Assembly (NCBI GenBank): GCA_963738625.1
Contig: CAVTXH010000002.1
Location: 806,001 to 870,000 of the forward strand
DNA length: 64,000 nucleotides
Direction of reading: 5' to 3'
DNA from: UBA7672 sp963738625
Lineage (GTDB): Bacteria > Pseudomonadota > Alphaproteobacteria > Caulobacterales > Hyphomonadaceae
Shown: positions 44,784-53,893 of the stretch, one piece after another
Numbering within the stretch: the stretch's first letter is position 1
Layout: every line of letters begins with the position of its first letter
Position numbers and translations under genes: made by a program
The notes under the pieces: model-generated
Told to the model about the DNA's origin: nothing
The model's input: the letters and a program-made list of their open reading frames with translations, nothing else
The model's database searches: none

Positions 44784-46754
44784 CTAACGCAAACCCAACC
44801 CCGGCGCTCGCGCCAGTCCCCATGATAGCCCTTGCCTGCGCAGGACGCCCTCTACCTGCCGGCCCGCAAACCCCTCCAGCGCCGGACGCCATGGGACGAG
44901 GCTGGCATGGCGATCACCGATAATGAGCGCGACCCGCCCCTGTGCGAGATCGATCCGGCGTGCATAGACGCCGCGCACTTGGCCAGCCGGGACCGCCACC
45001 ACCGGCATGCCGATCTCCGCCGACACATTAACCGCAAGGCCGCGCAGCTCGTTCTCGGCCATGCGCTTCATCACCAACGGTGACAGCGCCTTCTCATCGG
45101 GCTTGAGCCAGCCTTGCTCGATCAGGAACAGTCGACGCTGCTGCAGGGCTAAGCCAAGCTGGCGGGCGAAGCCGCCCTCGCCGACAAGTGGGGCGGCTTC
45201 GCCCGCCAGCACGCGGTCGAGCCGTGTGGGACCCCCGGCAGTGATCTGTTCCTCCAGCGTCCAGTAGGAGAGAACACTGGGCGACACCGGGTAACGCCGG
45301 GCAATCCGCTCCTCATACATCAGCGCCCGCTTGAGGTGATTCTCTCCCACCGTGAACACGCCGTCGGCTGTGCGCGCGACAAGGCTCATCCGGCGCATGG
45401 CTTCGAGCCGGCGGATGTTGGCTTCCACCAGACCGCGGCTGTCGCCCGGCGCTGCGGTGAGATGATGCTCCAGCGAATAGACCCCGCCGGTCCGTTCAGC
45501 GACCTGGGCAATGGCGTGATCTGACGGCCTTGCCTCTGGAACATTGGGCTCGAACGCCACCATCGCGCCCGGGATGGCGTCCTGCAGCACGGCAAGGTCA
45601 GCCTCGCGCTCGAAGCGCTGATAGCGCAGCTCGCCGCTTCCGGTCTCGATGACGGCAAGGAACCCGTCGCCGAACTCGTCTCCGGGACCCAGATGCACCA
45701 GCCGGCCTTCGATCGCCTCGCTGCGATCCGCCGCCAGCACCGGCAGCGTCCGGCCCTCGCTGAGATAGCCTGAGACGGTCCGCTCGACCTCGGCGTGTTC
45801 CCGCATCGCCTTCAGCTTGCCGAGCAGGTCATTGCTGATGCGCCCGCCCTCGTCGCCACGTTCGGCCAGCCCCCATCCTTCTAGCCGCTCCAGCCGGGCG
45901 ATGAGATCTGGCCGGTGCGGAATGATAACCCCTGATACGTCCTGAGACGCCACCAGCTGCCGGTCGAGCGCGGTTGGACCAAGCTCGCTGATCTCCCGGA
46001 ACCGCTCCCTGACCAGATCTGCTTCCAGCCGGGGTCCGAGGATGCGGGTGGCTACCTCCTGCGCATGCTCGCGGATGCCGTGGACAAGGATCTTCGACGG
46101 AATGAACAGGTCCTGCCCGTCCGCTCGCTTTCCCCGCACCAGCACATGGCTGTGCGGGTTGTCGGTGTCCCAGTGGTCGACCGCCAGCCATTCCAGCCTG
46201 GTCCCGAGCTTCTGCTCCAGCCCGGCCATCACCTCGCGGATGAACGGTTTGAGGTCGCCCAGCGCCTCCCCGTCCTCCGGACTGACGATCAGGCGGAAGT
46301 GCAGCCGATCATCCGCCCAGCCGGCGGTGATCGCCTTGCCATCGACGCCCTCCTCACCTCGGTCATAGAAAGCGAGCCCCGCGTTGCCGGATGTTTCCTC
46401 GCGCTGCAGGTAGTCGACCGCGCGCTCAAGGCCTGGCTCGCTGCGTTCGGCGCTCCTTCCCTCCCGGCCAAGATAGCTGACGTGCGCCTTGAGCGGTGCG
46501 CCACGGCCGCCGCCATGAACCGCGAAGCGCGCCTTCACAACGACGCGGCGCTGGTTCGCCGCCGTCGGCCTCGCCTTGGGTGCACCCTTACGGAAGTGCG
46601 CGCGCAGACCGCTCTTCGAGGGCCCAAGCGCTGCCGACGTGCTGCTCTTGCCTGACCTCTGCCGCACGGTCGCCCGCACGCGCGAGAGATTGACGCCGCG
46701 GTCCTGGCCGATGCGGCCCAGCTTCAGCTCGAACTCATTCTCGCGCGTCGCCAT
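44784..46754 (-). CDS. Relaxase with DUF3363
   Basis: This 656-residue protein is a VirD2-type relaxase with a DUF3363 tail, a type found on integrative and mobilisable elements. In the N half, the probable nicking Tyr is in HVSYLGREG (about Tyr94). The metal-binding His triad is in VDHWDTDNPHSHVLVRG (His194, His201, His203). It would nick the island at an origin of transfer and lead DNA transfer. No coupling protein or type IV secretion gene is visible, so the island is mobilisable at most. The start at 46754 (MATRENEFELKLGRIG) fits the family. Confidence 0.85.
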   Translation of the reverse strand: MATRENEFELKLGRIGQDRGVNLSRVRATVRQRSGKSSTSAALGPSKSGLRAHFRKGAPKARPTAANQRRVVVKARFAVHGGGRGAPLKAHVSYLGREGRSAERSEPGLERAVDYLQREETSGNAGLAFYDRGEEGVDGKAITAGWADDRLHFRLIVSPEDGEALGDLKPFIREVMAGLEQKLGTRLEWLAVDHWDTDNPHSHVLVRGKRADGQDLFIPSKILVHGIREHAQEVATRILGPRLEADLVRERFREISELGPTALDRQLVASQDVSGVIIPHRPDLIARLERLEGWGLAERGDEGGRISNDLLGKLKAMREHAEVERTVSGYLSEGRTLPVLAADRSEAIEGRLVHLGPGDEFGDGFLAVIETGSGELRYQRFEREADLAVLQDAIPGAMVAFEPNVPEARPSDHAIAQVAERTGGVYSLEHHLTAAPGDSRGLVEANIRRLEAMRRMSLVARTADGVFTVGENHLKRALMYEERIARRYPVSPSVLSYWTLEEQITAGGPTRLDRVLAGEAAPLVGEGGFARQLGLALQQRRLFLIEQGWLKPDEKALSPLVMKRMAENELRGLAVNVSAEIGMPVVAVPAGQVRGVYARRIDLAQGRVALIIGDRHASLVPWRPALEGFAGRQVEGVLRRQGLSWGLARAPGLGLR

Positions 46755-46904
46755 GCGGGCCAGAATGCCATTACGCGGCGCTGCTTCCAGCGCCTGCACC
46801 TCATGCATGAGGAAGCGGTGGATGCACCGCACACCGACCGCTCAACCGCGGTGGAATCTTCTATGTGCAGGCAGGGCCCAGCGGCCCGCAGCACGGCACG
46901 TGCT

Positions 46905-48074
46905 TTATCTTGCCCTCAGCCGCTCACCCAGCGCGCTCAGTCCTATCGCCTCTACGCCGTCACTCAGAGGGAAGGTGTCTTCGCCCGCGTGTACGATGAA
47001 CGTGCGCGAGGGCTTGAGATCAGCAATCGCATTGTGGAGGCCCTTCGAGACAGAGGGCGAAGCGCTTCTCTTGATCTCGATCGCCCATCTGCCCTGACGC
47101 CCGCCGAGATCAAGAACGAGATCAACCTCTGCACCGGCAGCCGTTCTATAGAAGCTCGCCGATGCATCGGGAGCTGCCGCGATCAAAGTCTCAATAACGA
47201 ACCCTTCCCAGCTGGAACCGGCAACCGGGTGACCCACGACATCGTTCAAGGTCGGCAGGCTCAGCAAAGAATGCACGAGGCCGCTGTCGCGAACGAAGAC
47301 TTTCGGCGACTTGACCAGACGTTTCCCCACGTTGCCGACGAGCGGCGGCAGACGTCGCACCAGCAGGAGGTCCGCGAGCAGATCAATGTAACGACTTACC
47401 GTGGGTGACGAGACATCCAGAGACGCTGCCAGACGGGAGGCATTCAGCAACTGTCCCTGATTGTGGGCCAGCATGGTCCAGAGGCGATGAAGTGTCTCCG
47501 CAGGGATGCGAGGACCGAACTGCGGGACATCCCGTTCGAGATAGGTCCGGACCAGATCGCGGCGGTAGGCGAAGCTGTCGTTGTCGGAGCGCGCCAGCAG
47601 GCTGTCGGGAAATCCGCCCCGGAGCCACAGGCGCTCCTGCGAGCGGCGATCCGGATCGACTTCCAGAGCAGTCACCGGCGTCAGGTTCACATAGGCAATC
47701 CTTCCAGCGAGGGTTTCGCCTGACTGGCGAAGCAGATCGATCGAGGCCGACCCAAGGATCAGAAAGAGACCAGTCCTGCGCCCTGCCCGTCTCGACCGGT
47801 CGATGACGCCCCGCAGCGGCTGGAACAGGTCAGGCACGCGGTAAATCTCATCGAGGATCACCAGCTTCCCCGCCTGCTGCTCGAGATAGAGCTCGGGCTC
47901 CTGCAGCCGAGCCCGGTCCTGCGGGGACTCCAAATCGAGATAGACGGAGGGAACGCCTTCGGCGATTTCATGTGCCAGCGTGGTTTTGCCAACCTGGCGC
48001 GGGCCGATGATGGCGACGGCAGCCTGACGTGCCAGCGCATCGCGAATGTCTGCTTCCGCTAATCTGTCGATCAT
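46905..48074 (-). CDS. AAA ATPase with DUF4143
   Basis: The 389-residue protein has Walker A GPRQVGKTT (residues 24-32), Walker B KLVILDEI, and a C-terminal DUF4143 region with a nuclease-like AEVDLVLDLGG...AIEIKRS motif. Such AAA_14/DUF4143 proteins are common, act on unknown targets, and often look like mobile or toxin-like genes. A perfect 13-bp inverted repeat lies 1 base upstream of the ATG and should control its expression. It is a single-gene unit between the relaxase and an HTH gene. Confidence 0.88.
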   Translation of the reverse strand: MIDRLAEADIRDALARQAAVAIIGPRQVGKTTLAHEIAEGVPSVYLDLESPQDRARLQEPELYLEQQAGKLVILDEIYRVPDLFQPLRGVIDRSRRAGRRTGLFLILGSASIDLLRQSGETLAGRIAYVNLTPVTALEVDPDRRSQERLWLRGGFPDSLLARSDNDSFAYRRDLVRTYLERDVPQFGPRIPAETLHRLWTMLAHNQGQLLNASRLAASLDVSSPTVSRYIDLLADLLLVRRLPPLVGNVGKRLVKSPKVFVRDSGLVHSLLSLPTLNDVVGHPVAGSSWEGFVIETLIAAAPDASASFYRTAAGAEVDLVLDLGGRQGRWAIEIKRSASPSVSKGLHNAIADLKPSRTFIVHAGEDTFPLSDGVEAIGLSALGERLRAR

Positions 48075-48075
48075 C

Positions 48076-48110
48076 CTAGCATTTTTAACATGAGATATTA
48101 AAAATGCTAG
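48076..48110. promoter_or_regulatory. Perfect 13-bp palindrome abutting the ATPase start
   Basis: CTAGCATTTTTAA (48076-48088) and TTAAAAATGCTAG (48098-48110) are exact inverted copies around a 9-base loop. The left arm ends 1 base before the ATG of the AAA/DUF4143 gene. It could be an operator, or an mRNA hairpin covering the ribosome site, since the only purine-rich bases before the ATG are inside the arm. Confidence 0.65.
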
Positions 48111-48141
48111 AATGACGCGTTCGGGCCTTCGCGACGATTGA

Positions 48142-48384
48142 TTACTTTCTCAGCCGTACGCCAGCACCACCATCCGTCTTTTCGCTCGGCTTCAAAAAGA
48201 CGACGCCTGCCTCTTCTAAGACGCGTCGAACCGCTTCGACGTTTGCAAGGGTACTACCTTCGGGGCCGCGCACGCCTTCCATGCGCTTTATCGTCTGGAC
48301 CGACAGCTTTGTAGCTGTAGCCAGTTTGCTCTGGCTCCAGTCCAGCAATCCCCGTGCAGCGCGAACCTGACCAGCCGTAAGCAA
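48142..48384 (-). CDS. Small XRE-family HTH protein
   Basis: The 80-residue protein is a helix-turn-helix domain of the Cro/C1 type (AARGLLDWSQSKLATATKLS, QTIKRMEGVRGPEGS) with a short tail. The start is a TTG at 48384, 6 bases after AGGTGA, which matches the anti-Shine-Dalgarno well. It is upstream of the palindrome and the AAA gene, so it may bind there; this is inferred from position only. Confidence 0.75.
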   Translation of the reverse strand: MLTAGQVRAARGLLDWSQSKLATATKLSVQTIKRMEGVRGPEGSTLANVEAVRRVLEEAGVVFLKPSEKTDGGAGVRLRK

Positions 48385-48519
48385 GAGTCACCTTTCGTAT
48401 AACAAGTCACTTTTTGTTTTACCCAAAGCGCCGAATGGCCTAAAAGGTGACAACTGCTACCAAAGGTCAATTCAAGATGCCACGAATTCCCACGTCTGTC
48501 GGGAACCGCACGTGCGCGC

Positions 48520-48975
48520 ATGCGCGGACCATCCCGACGCCAAATCATGCTCGGAACCGCAGCCACTGCTGTGATGGTCCCTGCTAGCCTAGAGAGCGAT
48601 CCTGCGGTTGAAGCGTGCAACGCATGGCAGGCCAATCAAGCCGAATACGAAGACCTTACCAAACGCTGGCAAGCGCTCGAAACCTACCTTTTCCGCAACC
48701 GCAGCTGGTCGAGTCTTTCCAGACGCCAGCGCGCGGCCATTCCAGAAGCAGCTGAACTGGACGCGATCGATGATCGTCGTGACGAACTTTCCGACTATGA
48801 ACAGCAGCTTTTGATGGTCGTACTCCAGACCAGCGCAACCACACCCCGTGGTCTGGCCGCCAAGCTGACAGTCGCTGCTTCTATCGTTCGTCCCTACGAG
48901 AACGCAGAGGGGCATGACCTGATAACGAGTGTGCTGCGAGACTTCCGGAGCATGACTGGAGGCACCCTCGAATGA
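48520..48975 (+). CDS. Hypothetical island protein, Tat-type leader (RWQ family)
   Basis: The 151-residue protein starts with SRRQIMLGTAATAVMVPAS, which looks like a twin-arginine leader. The body contains EDLTKRWQALETYLF, LSRRQRAAIPEAAEL and TTPRGLAAKLTVAASIVRP. The same order of motifs occurs in the gene broken by the IS21 element just downstream and, more weakly, at 44253. Function unknown; the family is recognised only by these internal copies. Confidence 0.65.
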   Translation: MRGPSRRQIMLGTAATAVMVPASLESDPAVEACNAWQANQAEYEDLTKRWQALETYLFRNRSWSSLSRRQRAAIPEAAELDAIDDRRDELSDYEQQLLMVVLQTSATTPRGLAAKLTVAASIVRPYENAEGHDLITSVLRDFRSMTGGTLE

Positions 48976-49101
48976 CCCGAGCGCTCCGAGTCGGATTGGG
49001 GGCCGTGCGAGCCGCCTCCGGCCCGTTCTTGCCCCCAGCGCACTCCGCAAGCCTGGAGCGCTAGCATGAGCGGAATCGCGGAGAAGTATACTTCGGTGAT
49101 G

Positions 49102-49109
49102 GCGCTCTG
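49102..49109. repeat. Left target-site duplication GCGCTCTG
   Basis: These 8 bases directly before the left end of the IS21-family element are repeated exactly at 51704-51711 after the right end. The match shows transposition into this site. Confidence 0.85.
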
Positions 49110-49294
49110 TGCGGATTCCGACGTAGATCGGCCGGGCAATACGAAATGAGTTCGGCCGGGGTTTCCAAAGTGAGGTCGGCCGCCGAATCCAAAGTGAGTT
49201 CGGCCACCGATTCCGATTTGAGTTCGGCCACCCCCTCGGGGTGACGGGGAGCGGGCTTCGGGCATGGGTTGTCCCCTTCATCAGGAGGGGGCTC

Positions 49295-50848
49295 ATGCGC
49301 GGAAAGCCGATCAGAATGCACCACATCAGGGAAGTGCTGCGTCAGAAGGCAGGCGGCGCCAGCAACCGGATGATCTCCGGGTGTCTGGGGATCGCCCGCT
49401 CGACGGTCGCTGACGTGATCGAGCGGGCGGCGGAGGCGGGGCTGAGCTGGCCGGAAGCGGGCGCGTTGTCGGATGCGGCGCTGGCGGGGGCGATGTTCAA
49501 GCGCGGGGCGGTCTCTCCGCATCTGGGGGCGCGGCGTCATGTCGAGCCGGACTGGACGGCGATCCATCTTGAGCTGAAGCGCCCCCATGTCACGCTGGCG
49601 CTGCTCTGGGAGGAGTACCGACGGGCGAATGCCAAGGGCTATGGCTACTCGCGGTTCTGTGAGCTCTACCGCGGCTTTGAAGAGAAGCTCGCCCCGACGA
49701 TGCGTCAGGTCCACGTGGCTGGCGAGAAGCTGTTCGTCGACTTCGCCGGCGGGACTGTGCCTGTACTGGTCGACCGACTGAAGGGACAGATCCGCCAGGC
49801 ACAGATCTTCGTGGCGACGCTGGGGGCGTCATCCTACACCTTCGCTGAGGCGACCTGGACGCAGACGACGGCCGACTGGGTAGGCGCCCAGGCCAGTGCG
49901 CTGGCCTTCTTCGGCGGCGCGCCGCGTCTGATCGTGCCGGACAACCCGAAGGCTGTGATCGTCAAGGCGTGCTTCTACGAGCCGAGCGTGCAGCGGACCT
50001 ATGCGGACTTCGCCGCGCACTACAACATCGGCGTTCTCAATGCCCGGCCACGCCGTCCTCGGGACAAGGCCAAGGTCGAATCTGGCGTGCAGCTGGTGCA
50101 GCGCTGGATCCTGGCGGCGCTGCGGAACCAGCGGTTTACCTCGCTTGCAGAGTTGAACGCGGCCATCAGGGTGTTGGTGACGCGGCTCAATGAGCGTCCC
50201 ATGCGCAAGCTCAGGACGACGCGGGCGGTGCTGTTCGAGACCGTCGAGAAGCCGGCGCTGAGACCGTTGCCGACGGAGCCTTATGTTTACGCCGAATGGA
50301 AGATCGCGCGTGTCGGCCTTGATTATCATGTCGACATCGGCGGCCACTACTACTCGGTCCCCTACCGGTATCTGCGGGCTCAGGTCGACGTCCGTATCGC
50401 GGCGCGCACTGTAGAAATCTTCCTCAAGGGCGAGCGGATCGCCACCCACCGGCGCGAAGGGACATGCGGGCGCCACACCACGCAGCCCGATCACATGCCG
50501 GAGAACCACCGCGCCTACTCCAACTGGACGATCGAGAAGATCACGGCCGAAGCCGACAGGGTCGGCGTCTCCACCGCCATGCTGGTGCAGCTGATCATCG
50601 CGGGCAAAGACCATCCCGTTCAGGGCATCCGAACGGGGCTGGGGATCGTCCAGCTCGCTCGCCAGTATGGCCCCGAGCGTCTCGAGAAAGCGGTCGCGCG
50701 CGCTCTGGAAAGCGGGCTGAGGAGCTATGGCTCGGTCCGTTCGATCCTCGAGAACAAGCTCGATCAACATGCCCCCGCCAAGACGGGCGCTGATGCACGG
50801 CCCATCGGCGCGCATCCCAACGTCCGCGGCCGAAGCTATTACCACTGA
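49295..50848 (+). CDS. istA: IS21-family transposase IstA
   Basis: The 517-residue transposase has an N-terminal HTH (IREVLRQKAGGASNRMISGC) and a DDE integrase core with Asp in FVDFAGG, Asp in VPDNPK and Glu in KAKVESGV. The C-terminal part is the usual Mu-type region. It cuts and joins the ends of the element together with IstB. The ATG at 49295 follows AGGAGGGGGCTC; an in-frame ATG at 49241 lacks such a site. Confidence 0.92.
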   Translation: MRGKPIRMHHIREVLRQKAGGASNRMISGCLGIARSTVADVIERAAEAGLSWPEAGALSDAALAGAMFKRGAVSPHLGARRHVEPDWTAIHLELKRPHVTLALLWEEYRRANAKGYGYSRFCELYRGFEEKLAPTMRQVHVAGEKLFVDFAGGTVPVLVDRLKGQIRQAQIFVATLGASSYTFAEATWTQTTADWVGAQASALAFFGGAPRLIVPDNPKAVIVKACFYEPSVQRTYADFAAHYNIGVLNARPRRPRDKAKVESGVQLVQRWILAALRNQRFTSLAELNAAIRVLVTRLNERPMRKLRTTRAVLFETVEKPALRPLPTEPYVYAEWKIARVGLDYHVDIGGHYYSVPYRYLRAQVDVRIAARTVEIFLKGERIATHRREGTCGRHTTQPDHMPENHRAYSNWTIEKITAEADRVGVSTAMLVQLIIAGKDHPVQGIRTGLGIVQLARQYGPERLEKAVARALESGLRSYGSVRSILENKLDQHAPAKTGADARPIGAHPNVRGRSYYH

Positions 50849-50859
50849 GGAGAGAAGCG

Positions 50860-51603
50860 ATGCTGACCCACCCGACGACCAACCAGCTTGCGGCCATGGG
50901 GCTGCATGGCATGGCCAAGGCGTTCACCGAGCTTGGCGCCAGCGCCGATGCCGACAACCTGACCCATGGAGAGTGGCTGGCGTTGTTGCTCGAGCGTGAG
51001 ACGACGTTCCGTCAGGACCGGCGTCTGACGGCGCGGCTGCGATATGCCCACCTGCGCCACACAGCGGCGCCTGAGGACATCGACTGGAAGACGGCGCGCG
51101 GCCTTGATCGCGCGCTCTTCACGGGGCTGCTGAAAGGCAACTGGATCGACGCCGGCGAAGCGCTGATCGTGACTGGTCCGACCGGGGTCGGCAAAAGCTG
51201 GCTTGGGTGCGCCATCGGCTTGCAGGCCTGCCGCGACAACCGGTCGGTGCTCTACACCCGCGTTCCAAAACTGTTCGCCGATCTCGCGCTGGCGCATCTG
51301 GACGGCCGCTATCCCCGCCTGATGCGCTCGCTTGGCAAAGTGAAGCTGCTCATCCTCGACGACTGGGGCCTGGAGCCGCTCGACGCCCAGCAGCGTCATG
51401 ACCTGATGGAGATCCTCGAGGAGCGCTATGGGCGCGGCGCGACACTGATCACCAGCCAGGTCCCGGTCGATCGCTGGCACGACATCATCGGCGATCCAAC
51501 CTATGCCGACGCGATCCTCGACCGTCTCGTTCACAACGCACATCGCATCGCGCTCACGGGCGACAGTCTACGCCGCCTCAAGCGCTCCAAAACGACTGCT
51601 TGA
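50860..51603 (+). CDS. istB: IS21-family helper ATPase IstB
   Basis: This 247-residue AAA+ ATPase is related to DnaC. Walker A is TGPTGVGKSW (Lys112) and Walker B is LLILDDWGLEPLD. It regulates target choice and assembles the IstA transposase. The gene starts 11 bases after istA and belongs to the same transcript. Length and sequence are normal. Confidence 0.92.
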   Translation: MLTHPTTNQLAAMGLHGMAKAFTELGASADADNLTHGEWLALLLERETTFRQDRRLTARLRYAHLRHTAAPEDIDWKTARGLDRALFTGLLKGNWIDAGEALIVTGPTGVGKSWLGCAIGLQACRDNRSVLYTRVPKLFADLALAHLDGRYPRLMRSLGKVKLLILDDWGLEPLDAQQRHDLMEILEERYGRGATLITSQVPVDRWHDIIGDPTYADAILDRLVHNAHRIALTGDSLRRLKRSKTTA

Positions 51604-51703
51604 CCACAACCGAAACCGAAGACAATCGTAGCCACGCCTGAAGGACGCTCGACCCCTGTCGAACTCACTTTGGAATGACCGGCCGAAGCAGTCGGAATCC
51701 GCA

Positions 51704-51711
51704 GCGCTCTG
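51704..51711. repeat. Right target-site duplication GCGCTCTG
   Basis: Exact copy of 49102-49109 directly after the right end of the IS21-family element. Confidence 0.85.
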
Positions 51712-52255
51712 TGAGCGCCATCGATTGATTGACCTCAGGCAGGAAGAAATCCACGAGCTGCTCGGCGATCTGGAGGTGATGCTCGCAGACCGTTATAGCT
51801 GGTTCCAACTAACGCGAGTGCAACGACGCCAACTTGCGGCTGCTCAGCCTTTCTATGACTTGGAAGACGAACTCGAACAGCTCGGCCGTCAGAGCGCGCA
51901 GGTGGTAGTTGATCTCCGAGGACTCCCCGCCTCCTCACTCATCGAGGCGATTGCGAAGCTGGAGGTCGTCGCGCGCGTGATGGAGCCGGATGATTATCCC
52001 GACGCTCACGCGCTTCTGAGTAACGCCATCGCAGACCTCACGACAATACAGTGCTGATCTCGGACGCTATCGAGCATCAAGCAGTGGACTTGGTAAGCTG
52101 GCCCACAGATCGCAAAACGAAGCGGCACCAGTTTAGAATGGACCGTTTCAATAGTTTCCAAGGATCAGGACCGGTGCCCACGCATTTGAGCACCAATGGG
52201 TTGGCCGGAATCTCTTTTCATTCCATCGCAATTGGTGATCGTGTAAGAAAACCCA

Positions 52256-53893
52256 ATGCGATTCAAGAACCTCGATCGGTACAGAATTGGCGGCCCGTCC
52301 GACCGGCCTCGGCTCGCAATTCCGCCGCCGCTGACACCCGGCGGCCGTGTCTATCGCTACTCACCCAACGAAGAGGCGCACCCTCGTCACTTTGTCCTGG
52401 GTGGAACACTCGAAGGGTTCGAGCCGACGGCCGACGCGCTAGCGCGAATGAAACTGATGCCGCATTCGCCGCAGACCGTCTGCCCTTATAGCGGATCGAT
52501 CGCCGCCGATGGCGAATTCCTGCACCCAGATGATCGGGACGCGGCCATCGAAACCGTCAAGCACGCCGTGGTCCAAGATGCGGCGGCTTACTTGCAAGAC
52601 ATGCTCAAAGGCGTCGCACGCAAGTCAAAGGGCTTTATCACCTACAAGCCCTCGCGATCTGCTCCGCCCGCCAAACCCAGGTTCGTCCGCGACGATCTCA
52701 TGCGCGAACTTGTCTGCGACCACTGCGGGCGCGACTACGGCGTTTACGCCATCGCGCTCTTCTGCCCGGACTGCGGCGCGCCCAACGTTCACCTGCACTT
52801 CCAGCGCGAAACCGAGCTAGTGGATGCTCAGATCACGCTGGCAGAAGGTCTCGACAACTCCCAGCGCGAACTTGCCTATCGCCTGATTGGCAACGCGCAT
52901 GAGGACGTGCTGACAGCCTTCGAGGCCACGCAGAAGACAATCTACCTCTACGGCATAAATCAACGACCCGCTGGATCGCCGCCGGTGAAGCCGGTGAAAA
53001 ACGACTTCCAAAACGTCGATCACGCGACGACCCGGTTCGCCGACCTGTCGCTCAACCCGTTTTCCAGTTTGGACGCCGACGCTCAGGCGGCGCTTCGGCT
53101 CAATGTTCAGAAGCGACATATCATCGGGCACAATCTTGGCGTCATCGACGACAAATTCGCACAGCATGCCCAGGACGCGCGTGTCGGCGAGACCGCCAAA
53201 CTCATCGCCGACGATATTCGTGTCTTCGCAGGCCTCTGCATGGCAGTCGTCGCAAACCTCGATGCATGGCTCGCAGGCGGGAAACCTGCGCCGTCGCTTG
53301 CGACTTCTCCGCCACCCAGCGTTCCGCCTGTAAGACCCAAGCTAGCCGTGCCGGCTCCCGGTCCGCTTGATCATTTGCGGATCAGCGATCTGGCCAAACG
53401 TATCGGCGTGTGGCTCGCCCAGCAGTCCATCGACGGAAGAACTGGCCTAGCCAACCCATCCGCCCTGGCTGACGCTTTCGCAGAGACCCCAAAGGCAGAG
53501 ATGGAGGAGGCATTGGCGGAACTGGAAGCCGACGGCTTGGTGAAACTCCATCATGTGCTCGGGCCGTCACTACCTAGAATTCAAACGACACTCGATCTGT
53601 TTGCTTCGTTCGATCTCGCCGCCACGGGGCACGACCCCGCGCGCAACTCCGGCACGCTGGCCCAGCTAGCGCTGGAGGGTGAGGCAGCCGTTTCCGCAAA
53701 GGTTCTGTTCGAAAAGACCGGTTGGCCACATCGGCGCTTCAACCCTGCTCTGGCCCTCGTTGCAGATCAGATCCCCGACGGCCGCGTGATGAAGTCCGGC
53801 AGCGCAGAATTCACAGTCATGGGCTTCCACGTCCTTGCGGCCGACCGCGTCACGCTGAAGCGCTATCTCGAACGTGTCGGCGGCTTGGACTAG
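52256..53893 (+). CDS. Zinc-ribbon protein with HEPN-like motif
   Basis: The 545-residue protein has a four-Cys zinc ribbon (Cys154, Cys157, Cys170, Cys173; CDHCGRDYG and CPDCGA). A helical domain with KRHIIGHNLGVIDDKF follows, where Arg287 and His292 fit the R-x4-H motif of HEPN ribonucleases. After a Pro-rich linker (about 345-370), a winged-helix-like part (about 375-440) completes it. An RNA-cleaving effector is inferred, not shown. Its 3' end overlaps the 3' end of the convergent nuclease gene by 4 bases. It lies 200 bases past the IS-interrupted gene. Confidence 0.65.
   Translation: MRFKNLDRYRIGGPSDRPRLAIPPPLTPGGRVYRYSPNEEAHPRHFVLGGTLEGFEPTADALARMKLMPHSPQTVCPYSGSIAADGEFLHPDDRDAAIETVKHAVVQDAAAYLQDMLKGVARKSKGFITYKPSRSAPPAKPRFVRDDLMRELVCDHCGRDYGVYAIALFCPDCGAPNVHLHFQRETELVDAQITLAEGLDNSQRELAYRLIGNAHEDVLTAFEATQKTIYLYGINQRPAGSPPVKPVKNDFQNVDHATTRFADLSLNPFSSLDADAQAALRLNVQKRHIIGHNLGVIDDKFAQHAQDARVGETAKLIADDIRVFAGLCMAVVANLDAWLAGGKPAPSLATSPPPSVPPVRPKLAVPAPGPLDHLRISDLAKRIGVWLAQQSIDGRTGLANPSALADAFAETPKAEMEEALAELEADGLVKLHHVLGPSLPRIQTTLDLFASFDLAATGHDPARNSGTLAQLALEGEAAVSAKVLFEKTGWPHRRFNPALALVADQIPDGRVMKSGSAEFTVMGFHVLAADRVTLKRYLERVGGLD

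Larger units (their letters stand above)
49110..51703 (+). mobile_element. Complete IS21-family insertion sequence
   Basis: The 2594-base element carries istA and istB and is bounded by inverted ends that share TGCGGATTCCGAC exactly, followed by a second match around CGGCCGG. Near both ends, copies of AAAGTGAGTTCGGCC-like sequence are repeated (about four at the left, one at the right), as expected for transposase-binding sites of the family. An 8-bp direct repeat flanks it, which falls in the IS21 range. Both genes are intact, so it may be active. Confidence 0.9.
49066..52057 (+). pseudogene. RWQ-family gene interrupted by IS21 element
   Basis: An ATG at 49066 after GGAG opens a frame (MSGIAEKYTSVMALC) that is cut at 49109. 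It resumes, after removal of the element and one 8-bp target copy, at 51712 with ERHRLIDLRQEEIHELLG and continues in frame to 52057. The joined protein has about 130 residues and resembles the gene at 48520 (SWFQLTRVQRRQL, IAKLEVVARVMEPDDYPDAH). Insertion is after codon 14, so the gene is inactive unless a later start is used. Confidence 0.8.
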
